A stretch of DNA of 64,000 nucleotides from Daedaleopsis sinensis (Eukaryota; Basidiomycota; Agaricomycetes; Polyporales; Polyporaceae). This document shows, one piece after another, positions 9,865 to 19,569 of this stretch (the stretch's first letter is position 1; the number at the start of each line of letters is the position of its first letter). The notes below the pieces were generated by a model, which was not told the DNA's origin, did no database searches, and saw only the letters and a program-made list of their open reading frames with translations. The position numbers and the translations under genes are program-made. The DNA lies in the NCBI GenBank assembly GCA_033807695.1, contig CM066310.1, positions 2,790,001 to 2,854,000 of the forward strand. Direction: 5' to 3'.

Positions 9865-12800
9865 TCACGCCTTCCGCGCCCTCAATCTGCTCTGCAATAT
9901 AATCTCCTGCGACACGAGGCTCGCGCCCGCAGATCCCTCTGAGAAGGCGGTCCTGCTCAGCGTGTCACTGTCCGCCGCATTCGTGCTCATGCTCGTGCTC
10001 GTCCCCGGCGCACACGCCATCGCTGCTCTCTTCGCGGCAGCCAGCCTGACACGGAGCTGTGCCTGGCTACGCAACTCGGCTTCGCGACGCTCCGCACTCC
10101 GCTCCGCAGCGACTTTCTTTACGACGGGCGCGGATTCCGTGGCATGCACACCCTCGCCGTCCGTGAGTCGTGCAGCAGCAGCGGACGGGATACCGGCCAG
10201 GGCAGCCCCGGCCGGCGACAGTTGCAGTCGCGTCTTCTCAGCGGTGGGAACCGCGGCGCTGCGCTTCTCGAGCTCCAGCTTCTGCACGAGCAGAAAACGT
10301 GGATCAGAGGAGGACGGCGCACCGCCTCCTGCGGTGGCTGACGGGGCCAGGGACGGGGACGGGGATGGGGAGGGGCCACCTGCAGGGAGGGGGAGCGCAT
10401 TAGGAACGACCGCGGCACGAGGCGGGGGAGGCAAACTGGCAGAACAACGTGGCGGACTGACCTCTGCGTGGGCTGGCGCGGACAGAGATCTCCTCCGATG
10501 CCGAGGACATGTGGCCCCCGCCCGGTGCCCCACCGCTCGCCCGCACGTCACCCGTGCCCTCTGCGGCCGGCTTCGCAGTTGAGTCGCGTCCGGCGGGACC
10601 GGGATGCTGTGTGGGTGGGCGAAGCTGCGAAGCCGCGGCTGAACGATCTTCCCCTGCGGACGTCCTCGCGGGGCGTGCTCGCGTGCGCGCCACCGTTCCC
10701 GCAACGGAAACGGGCCTGTCTCTCTGGGGCGCGGATAGGGTTTCTCGGCCTGAGCCTGGGTGTCCGTCGGAGGCAGTTGTGTTTTGGGGGTCCACAGAGC
10801 GCGGCGCAATGGGATCCGACAGCCGCAACAGCAAGGATGGGACGCTGTCGTCTGACGGGGGAGGGGGTGCGCTAGGGTCCAGGGCTTTGTCATGGGAGAG
10901 AGGCGCTGTGATAGTTGCGCTCCTAGTAGTGGCTTGTGACTTTGACGATGAGACAAGGTCCGGAGCCGATGCGCCTTCGCGATGTTGGTTCGAACGTGGC
11001 TCTTTGACGGTGTTCGCGAGATGCTCCTGCATTGTCTGCCACGCATTGCGCCGAATCCGCACAGGTGCCCTCTCGTGTCTCGCTGCGCTCCCCGAGACCG
11101 GCTGTTGCGCGCCAGCGTCGGGCTCTAGAGCGATCATAGACCGGTTTTCACCCTTGAGCTCGTTATCGGCATCGTTCAGAGGATCGGCTCGGCTCGTGTC
11201 CACAATTTGCGCCGGATTTGCGGATGCGTACGACTGCCGAGACGATGCCACTTGGGCGGACGCAGAGGAGCTCTGTTGCATATCTGAATGGCTGGCCGAG
11301 CAGCCCTCCACGGGACTGTGCTTGCCGGCATGCTCATCGCCACCGACAGCTGTAGAATTGTCGTGGCGTGAGGCTGAGCGAAAGTTCGGTCTGGCCGCTC
11401 TATTGTCGTTGGCACGGTGCTTCCCCTTCCCATGGTAGTTATCGCGAGATTCATACGAGTCGGCACGGCTTACTGATGGGTTGCGTCCTCTCGAACGATC
11501 ATCGGAGTGAGAAGAAGATCTAGTCCTGGCTGTTGAGGTCGAGCGGCTAGGACGACGTCCGCGGCGCGAGTCATCCTGGCCACGAGTACGGTCACTTTGG
11601 CCAGGACGCGGGTGTTCCGTTCTTCTCCTGGACGGAGAGCACTTAGGAGAAGCCCTCGGATGATTGAGCCGGTATGAAGAAGAATCCCGAGATGATGAAC
11701 GAGACCTCGGCGGCCGTCGGAGAGAAGGTAACGGGGAGCGTCTTGAGGGAGCATCTCGAGAATGTGAAGATGATGCTGACCGTGACCGCCAGCGTCGACG
11801 ACGTTCAGGGGCATTTGGCGGGGGAACGTTAACCGGGATGTCATACTACAGTTCATCATGAGTGAGACTGTCAGGTGGATGAATAGCATGCTCTCACCTG
11901 GACGTTCTTATCGTAAGCGGAAAGTTCACGATAGGGTGAGCGAAGGTAAGTGTAAAGTTCTGCACAGAAGAACGTGGTCAGCGTCTTGCAACCTCCAAGT
12001 GGAACACACAAGCTTCGCCAGTGAACGAGGCATGCAGGACCGGGTGTGGAGTAGATGTCCTATAGACAGCGAAGCGAGAGGAAGCGTTCGTATCACATCG
12101 GATATTCATTAGCGCATGGCGGATGGAGAGGCGGTTCTATAGTAAAAGATGCCGAACATTACGACAATCCCAACTCAAAACCAGAACGGTAAGAAATATG
12201 CGAAATCAGGGGACAGGGGACAGAAATATCCATGCAGCCTTGTCACCCTCTTTGCGGGATGGGTTCGTCCACGTACATCGATCTGGGGGCTCACTTTCAT
12301 GAACTTACCATGTGCAAAGTGTTCCGCGTTCGCACGTTCATGCCCGCGCTCGGCGTCCATGTCCAGGAACTCAGAGAGCAGTCTGACAGCAGGCTCGGAT
12401 CGAATGTCCAGAGATTTCATGAGTGAGACGGTGAAGGTCGTCAGGAACTAGATACACGTTATTAGCGCGCCATCGCTGCCATGTCTGCCGACAGGTATTG
12501 ACTAACCTCTACGTCTAGCCCAACCCAGACTCGGAGTTCACGCCGGACGAAGACTGATGCTCGAGAGATATAATCCTGAGAAGCAGAGAACTGTGCGGGC
12601 GTTGGGAATGGACGATAACGCGTGTAGGGGTTTGAAGCTACGTGCTATATTGACAGTGAGGTTAGGGTTACTGTAAAGAGACATATGCCTTTGAGGGCCA
12701 TGCATCCACAAGAGTGTGTTGTAACCAACGAGGGCTTCGCTTGATGGTATCGACTCACCTTCGCGTATAGCTTGTGCCTGTAAACCCATCTACGTTTCTC

Positions 12801-13353
12801 GATCGCACGTTCCATTTCGTCTGCTTCCTCCAGCTCCTGTCGCCGACGACGTCCCCATTCTATCTCTCGTCTCCTTGTTGCTCGTCTACGTGCGTCCTCA
12901 CGTACAGAGGCGGTTGACTGGGTAGGCGGTGACGTCCGCAGAGGAAGCAGATAGTGCTTTTGGTAGTCGTACTTGGATCGTATATTGTGCATGAGATAAC
13001 TGCCGACATTCTGTGAACACAGCGGACACCGACGCGACTGTTCTGCGATACCCCACATGCATTAGACCATCGTAAACCGGAGTCTTGATGATCAGCTCAC
13101 CCGTCCAAAGGAGGAGGCATTCAAAACAAAACTCATGCGAACATGTTGGGATCATCGTGCGGTCGGCGTACGACTGAAGACATATGCTGCAATGCTCCCC
13201 GTCAACATCTTCTAATTCTTCTGATTCCTGGAGGGTAGAGTCTTCAGCCGTGGTTAGCTCGAGTGGACGGTCGTTCCCGGACGCGAGAAATGATGATGGT
13301 GACATCGAGTCTTCAGATTCAAGTTTGATTCGTTTCGCCGGAGGACTGTTCAT
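9865..13353 (-). CDS. TOPORS-like RING E3 ligase with RS-rich tail, seven exons
   Basis: Proposed CDS is complement(9865..10379, 10462..11845, 11898..11959, 12309..12447, 12507..12644, 12759..13042, 13101..13353), 924 aa; all exon phases agree. The N-terminal C3HC4 RING is CSICLQSYADRTMIPTCSH, EFCFECLLLW, and after an intron RRCPLCSQ. It is followed by a charged helix (RRRRQELEEADEMERAIEKR), WVYRHKLYAKHVASNPYTRY, and a conserved helical region including MKSLDIRSEPAVRLLSEFLD and LYTYLRSPYRELSAYD. About 550 residues of Arg/Ser-rich, disordered sequence follow (for example RRRRWRSRSASSSHSRD). This order (RING, basic helix, RS tail) is that of TOPORS and its fungal relatives, nuclear ubiquitin (and in animals SUMO) ligases. 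The start at 13353 gives a short acidic leader before the RING. Intron 11960-12308 is 349 nt, far longer than the others. Confidence 0.82.
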
Positions 13354-14100
13354 AGCTTGCTGAGTAAAGAAGGGCACTTCAATCCGCACAGCAGCGCGTT
13401 GTTTATGTGGGCTAAACTGTCTAGCAGCTGGGTGTCCGGTGGGAGGAAGTGGAGGTACGAGTTCAAGCCGACTCGTGTCGAGGCCCGAAGGGGCAAAGCG
13501 GGCGCTCCTTCGGGTGCAGTGTGATCTGTCACGAAGTGACACGATCAAGTCACACGCAGCGGGGCCAGGCGCCTGCCTGCGCCTGCCTCCGATCGCTTCA
13601 AACTGAGTCTGCGGCCACGGCCTGCACTCCTGCAGCAGATGGAATAACGCTCTGGCCATCTTCGGGCGATCCGAAACCAAGCAGCTCTGGAAGAAGCAGC
13701 GTTTCTCTACAGCCCACAAGTCCCAGTGAGTTGTTATTGACTCCTCAAAATTCTTCTTCTAGTTATTCTACTGAGATCAGCATGCAATCCGATCGCTTCA
13801 ATTTCCCTACCGCACGTCGACTGTTAACATGGCATAAAAACTAGCCACATCGCCCCTCGTCGGCTCGTCTTGCTTGCTATATAGTCAAAAGACTTACCAA
13901 CTACAGTATAGGATCACCAAAGTCAGGCACTTGCGCACTTATGCAGAAGTGTACATGGGTCGCTTCACTGCTCGGACAGACATAAAGTTTGGACAAGATT
14001 CGGGGCTCTAACCTCTACACACAATGCATTCGGTCGGAACTCTACGGTCGTCTACTGGTTAATCTCTGAACTCGACTTGTCACTCCTAGCGCCGCGCTGT
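13354..14100. other. Intergenic region upstream of the TOPORS-like gene
   Basis: Contains the promoter/5' UTR of the TOPORS-like gene. The coding frame of its first exon stays open upstream to about 13719, but that extension lacks a better start and looks like chance. No other gene was recognised. Confidence 0.5.
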
Positions 14101-14621
14101 CTAGACAAGAGCGGCGATCCATTGGAACAGCACGTCATATCCGTATGTCTCGCATACAGCTCCAGCGTAGGTGCGGAAGATCCACAAAGTCTCCTGTGGA
14201 AGAACAGAGATCGTCAGTGACTTTCTCCCCCGAATATTTGGACCAGAACACTTACCTGCGGATCGTTCAAGTTGACACTCGGAGGCGACATCATCACCCC
14301 CGGCTGGCGCCAGCCGTAATTTCCGACCCAGATGTCAGCGAAGCCGGGCAAGGTACCCTCGGCCTGGATCTATTGAGGAAGACAACTTTGAGTTCCCAAG
14401 CCCCGCACCTTACGATAACTAAAGAGATAACTGACCCTCAGTTGGTCTCCAGACCAGGCTGGGTGAGCGACCGCAAGCGCAGCTATGTACGCTGCATCGA
14501 GCATTGCCGCTCCCAGTTTCTCGAGACGATGGTTCGTCTCTGATCCTACAGCTGAACGATGCACAAAGACATGTGTCTTCATCTCGATGGGAAGCTCGGG
14601 TGCTTGGGGCATTGTGGCCAT
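14101..14621 (-). CDS. RNase III-fold protein, probably catalytically dead (copy A)
   Basis: Proposed CDS is complement(14101..14193, 14256..14369, 14436..14621), 130 aa, with introns of 62 and 66 nt and consistent phases. It has the RNase III layout: THVFVHRSAV, then HRLEKLGAAML, then YGWR, and a final IFRTYAGAVCETYG helix before LFQWIAALV. In active RNase III the signature is LE(F)LGD; here the glutamate is kept but the aspartate is alanine, and the second acidic motif (E in FEA..GA) is replaced by RT. It therefore probably binds RNA or a partner without cleaving. The next gene upstream (15336-15887) is a diverged paralogue with the same exon pattern, so the pair arose by tandem duplication. 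Mitochondrial ribosomal proteins of this fold exist, but this assignment is not made. Confidence 0.72.
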
Positions 14622-15335
14622 TGTGGAGCTATGTGGGCGAGCGAAAGCGGGCGAAGGAGGTGTTCGACTGGGGAAGTTGAGGCTCTGAAGGGTTTGTAGA
14701 TGTCCGCCTGCTCCCGCCTCAGTTTTATACTGACTCGACCTATGTTTAGATCACTGCAGACAATACCTGCCTGCAGTACTAACCCTGGCCAGATCTGTTC
14801 CTGCTGCTACTTCTCCGCACACCCGTCATAACTCTACGCTGTGCAACATACCATGTGCATTAAACTCTGTGCGGAATTCGACAACGTCGAGCGGGAGATA
14901 AGTTTAGGTATTGGGACTACAGGTCATGGTTGGTATCTAACATCAACGTGGCTGCGGCGTGAAGGGTGGTCTAACTGACTCTAACAGACTGCGATGCAGC
15001 TAGGATGCCCAGCTACGCATCCACGCAGCCTTTATGCCTCAAACGTCGATGTCAAGAACAGTGTCTCCCGCGATAACGCGGCAGCGGTTGATTACCGCTA
15101 GTGAGCATTGCACAAAACACGAGGCACAAGCGCAGGACGAGGACCTACGCTTTGAACTCCTGAACTGTATGACCGTCGCACCACGAGACAGATGAAACGT
15201 TAACATTCCGAAACAATTGAGCTGATAATTCTCTATTTCGTTGGACAATACAGATGGCAGTGACAGACGAAACTCAACACGTAGCAATACGAAGACGACG
15301 AAACGGTACTGGTAGGCGAATATTGGGCTTCATCC
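14622..15335. other. Intergenic region between the RNase III-like paralogues
   Basis: About 0.7 kb with the presumed promoter of copy A and the 3' UTR of copy B. No gene, repeat or RNA was recognised. Confidence 0.5.
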
Positions 15336-15887
15336 CTACCCGTTCACCAAGTCTACGATCCATTTGAAAAGCACATCCACCCCCAAACCCTTCTGCGCGA
15401 CCACAGCACCGGCGTACGCTTCGAAGATCCGCCTTGTCTCCTGCGACGCGAGACACCCGCAAATGTCAGTTTTAGTTCGACTATTGTAGTGTGCGCTGGA
15501 ACTCACCTCCGGGTCTTCAAGGTCCACCCCGTGCGGTACGGCGTAAATCTTGTTCCGCCATCCGTAATGGGCAACACACCGCGCCACGAAGCCGGGGAAC
15601 GTCGCATCTATGTGTTGCTGTGTGAGGCAAGTGACATGGTGGGTACGTCAACACAGCTAAGTGAGATCTAGCCCGTGAGCGCGACCGACCTGGAGCTGCT
15701 GACCCCGCAGGTGTGGTCTGGCGCGGACAATCGCATTTGCGTAGGCAGCGGCGAGATGCGGGCGCCCGAGACTGACTAGGCGGCGGCCGTCGCCATAGGG
15801 CTCGTGCGGGGCTACTGGGAATGAGTGGTGCTGGAAGACGTCGAGGCGGGCGTCGCCTTCAAGTACCGGTGCCGGGGGAATGCTCAT
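15336..15887 (-). CDS. RNase III-fold protein, probably catalytically dead (copy B)
   Basis: Proposed CDS is complement(15336..15440, 15507..15617, 15690..15887), 137 aa; introns are 66 and 72 nt. Exon positions match copy A. Blocks are VFQHHSFPV, GRRLVSLGRPHL, LAAAYANAIV, FPGFVARCVAHYGWR, VDLEDPE, and FEAYAGAVVAQKG before LFKWIVDLV. The first catalytic signature is lost more completely than in copy A (LVSLGRP instead of LEFLGDA), but the C-terminal FEAYAGAV keeps its glutamate. Thus the two paralogues have kept different halves of the catalytic site. The start at 15887 (MSIPPAP) is chosen because its length matches copy A; the open frame continues upstream to 16226 but there looks non-coding. 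Function unknown; RNA or protein binding is inferred from the fold. Confidence 0.7.
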
Positions 15888-16599
15888 GAATGAGACTCTC
15901 TTGGGGTTCAGACGCGAGATGATGAACGCGGATAGCGATGAGGGATGAGGAGTAGGGTCTTGCACAAGCGCGTTCGGACGGGGCGTGTCAGGCTGTCTAT
16001 TGGGAGCAAGGTACTGCAGGTAGTCGAGCACCGCAGACTGATATACGCTGCTAAACACATCTGCGGTTGCGGCAGCACCAGTGACCACAGCATGTTCACT
16101 GTCCATACCTGAGCTGCAGGGATTGCTCGTCAGCGCCGCGCACTTAGCACAGCCTGGAGTACGGAGCATAGAGCAATGGAATGCACGGCACATGTCTGCA
16201 GCATCATATTCGCCGCTCCGGCACACTTCTTTCGCTCTGCGGATGCGGTGTGATATCGCGACAGGGGGGTCCTAGGATTGTGCTAGCAAAGGGTGTTGCT
16301 GTTTTTGATTTTCATGTCGTAGCAAGCTGCGACATCAACATGTGGAGCTTCCACCGAGCCGTGACATACCAATATACTGGGGCATCTGCGACACCGTCAA
16401 CCGCTGTGGCTAAGTTGATGGCGTTCGCAGGACTATTCGGACGGAAAGTGCTGCAGCAATCATCCGCAGCTGACGAACCTCCGGTGAAAATGTGAGCCTA
16501 CAAACACAAATACAAGCACCATAATAGAGACGCAGCACAGCCGGAGTCATGAGGCCGACGGAGTCATCTTTGGGAGACGCTCCCAGTCCCGCAGGCACG
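15888..16599. other. Intergenic region
   Basis: Lies between copy B of the RNase III-like pair and the decayed 3' end of a GT15 pseudogene. Only short overlapping open frames; no feature recognised. Confidence 0.45.
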
Positions 16600-18185
16600 A
16601 GTACTAATAGCGCCTGGCACGCTCCTTCGCCTTTCGCATAGCCGATTTCGTCGAAGAAATGGAGTTTGTCTTTGTTCTGGAACAGCGAGACCGCGATAAT
16701 GTGTACAGGCGGATCTCACCATTGCTGTGTTTTGTGGGATCACATTAGCGTACGTCCTCAAATGGTAGCCTTTGATTTACCTCGTAATAGAAGCCGCCCG
16801 CCGAGTCGAGGTGCTCGAAGTACTTCGTGTATGCCTCTCCTCGCCAAAAGTCCATATCCGAATTCTCGAAGCTGCTCTGGGCTCAGGTGGGCTGTTGCGG
16901 ATATGCGAGTAGTCTCCGCTCGCTAGCCCAGAGGAGAAGACGAGAAGCAAGAAACGGGGAGCTTACAGCGACAGAGGTTGAATGAGCCGCCGTCGTCCTT
17001 GAATATGAACCCCATGAAGTTACTTCGGCGATGTGGTTTGGATTGGCTTGAACAAATGTCTTGACAGTGCTCCAGAGAGTTCGTAGCCTGATGCTCATAC
17101 AGCGCCATGGTAAACCCTAGTCACGGTGATCGTAAAAGTCAGATAGCGTCTTCGAGCAAGTTTGAGCCGAGATGCCCGAGCACATACCATATGTCTTATT
17201 ATGATTCTCTAGGAACAAGAATGGGTCGACGTCGACATCGCAGTAAAATTCTTCTTTAGGCTCGATCCGCCACTGGTACCATTTGTACTGCTGCATTAGT
17301 GGGTGGCGATAAGAACTTGAGGAATGGACGTCAGCCAGGGTGTTACATTCTTCGCTAACTGAGGTTTGTAGCCTAGTGTACCTGAGCACGTACCCCAGAA
17401 TTGTACCGACACTTGTTCCGATACGCGACTTCGCTGCCGCCGTACAGAACGTTCTCCGAGACCATCTTCTTTCGCGCCGCCTTCGCGCGTTCTGAGTCGT
17501 CGGTCCAGTCGGGCTGGGACCAGTCTTCTTCGGGAACTTGGCCAAACGTGACTTGGCTCGATGCGATGTTGCTATTGCGTCTGTATGGGGTAATTGAACG
17601 ATAGTGACCGCGTAGAAGATGTAGCCTTAATTCAGAAGCACGCTCGACGCGTAAAACCCATTGCTGAGTAGCGCACGTATTGCCAGTGGATGCTGCCAGA
17701 TTACCATCAAAGGATGATGCGCTGACCCCGATTCGAAATGTTTTCCTCGGGAGTCCGAGCACATTGGGAATGTGGCTCTCACGGCGCGAGTACTACCGTA
17801 CCGCCACAACTACTCCGCAGCTACGGCGGTTGATAAGACGTGAGTCGAGGGGAGCGCACGGGTCTGACAGAGGCACCGTACAGCCAGAGCACATAGAGAG
17901 TGCCAATGTGTAAGATCAACAAACTCACGTTATGAACTTCTCTGAGAGTCTCCACGGGTACCCGAACTTCCTGTTGAAGTGGTCTTCGAGTCGCTGGACG
18001 CTTCGCACAGCGCCGTCGATGTCGCTGTTCACTGCGAGCATGTACAACACGGCATTCTCTCGCCGTGAGCCGGCAGTATCATGGTCCGGATGGGTCGCAG
18101 TCAAGCCATCAGAGAAGGCTTGAGACGCCGCGGCCGGGTAGATGTTGGTTGCAAAAACCGGCCCAGGCTTGACAGTGAGAATGAG
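16600..18185 (-). pseudogene. Decayed GT15 alpha-1,2-mannosyltransferase (copy A)
   Basis: Pieces of a GT15 (Kre2/Mnt1 family) protein are present in order on the minus strand: NAVLYMLAVNSDIDGAV and LEDHFNRKFGYPW (about 17.93-18.08 kb), TFGQVPEEDW...YRNKCRYNSG (about 17.41-17.57 kb), YRHPLMQQYKWY...NHNKTYG (17.2-17.3 kb), the MALYEHQ...FNLC region (16.97-17.11 kb), SDMDFWRGEAYTKYFEHLD (16.8-16.9 kb) and FQNKDKLHFFDEIGY (16.64-16.68 kb). Compared with the intact copy at 19570-21908, residues after FGYPW are missing. The LWSTVKTFVQANP segment lies in a different frame from what precedes and follows it (two compensating shifts). The EHNPYVRCP segment is deleted and the last exon is absent. The signal-anchor exon was not found. 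It is divergently placed next to the intact gene, suggesting an old inverted duplication. Confidence 0.75.
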
Positions 18186-18279
18186 CTGAGAAATATCCAA
18201 TCAGTGTGTCACCCACACTCACGGTCACTACTATCAGGCCCGGGGTTGCATGAGCACTGCTTACATTTTGAGCTAGGTA

Positions 18280-18812
18280 ATGGAAGACGTATATGTGGCG
18301 AGTTGTCGAGCCATGATCGGAGAGTTGAGTAGGTCCGAGTCAAACCAGCACAGAGATTTTACAGACTTGTCGAGTGACCGTATGGTCGCGGGAAGAGGAG
18401 AATCCCACCGGCATTGCCATGACTCAGTTGCACAGCCACGGTTTATGGGCGACGATAGCATGGCCTGGCTCATTGAAGACGATGACAATGACCTGGAGAT
18501 ACCTGACGCGAATCGTCCTGCGAGCCCACGCACAAAGACAGCGAAGGATCTCGAACCTCTCTTCCTCGAGTCGTCCCCCCTCCGCAAGAGCTCTCCTATT
18601 CGTACATACTCTGATGATGAGTCACTGTGTTCATGGACGACGAACCTCGCATATCGTCACCTCGCCCTTCACATCCCAAGAAACGCCTGTCTCCCAAGCG
18701 GTCAGAGGGGGACATGGGTCCCCCAGCGTTACCAGCAATACTACATAGCCTGTGGTGGTTGATAGTCGAGTCAGCGCTCTCACTGAGAGTCAAAATTAGA
18801 CCAGCCTGAGAC
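18280..18812 (+). other. Acidic, Ser/Pro-rich coding-like fragment
   Basis: A frame reading SMAWLIEDDDNDLEIPD, then SSPLRKSSPIRTYSDDES, continues after a frame change near 18627 with VFMDDEPRISSPRPSHP and KKRLSPKRSEGD. The composition is that of the disordered acidic tail of a nuclear protein (helicase or repair-factor tails often look like this). No globular domain is attached and the frame changes without an obvious intron. Perhaps a relic exon; identity not established. Confidence 0.25.
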
Positions 18813-19569
18813 TCAACACAAAGTGAGTAATGTCAATGTTATGGTATATTGCTCTCCAATATATCTAACATACTGCATGAGACAACAATGACGAACCTTA
18901 TTTCCTACTGGGCCGTACTCAGCCTTCTCCGAGGGTGACGATTGTCCGTCAGTGGCAACTTGAAGTGCCTCCAGTGACTCGTCCGACTCCATGGACCTCC
19001 AGACCATTAAGCTGCCAGCTCACATCTAGCTCGCCAGTAGCAATGAGACTGAATGAAAGCAGGTCGCAAAGCTCGAACTCTTCTTCCAAGAGGGTAATGA
19101 ATCTCGAAGGCTTATTAGGTAGTGGACAGTCTCGGTGTTGAACAACTTGAAAAGGCCTGCCGGGAATTGCCGCGAGAAAGACTTTTAGACTCCGCGCATA
19201 TGCACAAATATGGATCGGTTCAATACTGTGCATCTCAAACCTCTACTATGATCTCCTCCTCCTCCTCTTCCGTATTTAGCGGTTATGTTGACCGCTTTGA
19301 TCTCCCTTTCGCTGCAGCCAGAGACCGCCGACGACCCGGACGCTCAGCATTGCCCGTTACCAAATGGGAATCTTAGCAAGGTTTGATTCGATGCAGGAAT
19401 CATTACTTCATAGAGGGATGAATTGACAGGTCTATATACAGCAAGCGCTATCTGTTATGCAACGAATTGTATCCATATCTTCCCCCTTGACCCCCCTCTC
19501 GGCCCCCTCCAAGTCCACCGAAGTCGCCCTCACACCCTCTCGCCGTCGAGTCCGTCGACGAGGCTAACC
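18813..19569. other. Intergenic region upstream of the intact GT15 gene
   Basis: Contains the presumed promoter of the GT15 gene at 19570, with a CTCCTC-rich pyrimidine tract at about 19250-19270 and a C-rich tract at about 19480-19505. No gene recognised. Confidence 0.45.

Noticed and set aside
10509..11438. 309-codon + strand frame over the TOPORS-like gene
   Set aside because: Shadow of the RS-rich exon on the opposite strand.
15690..16226. N-terminal extension of RNase III-like copy B to 16226
   Set aside because: The extension has no similarity to copy A and looks non-coding; starting at 15887 gives matching exon lengths.
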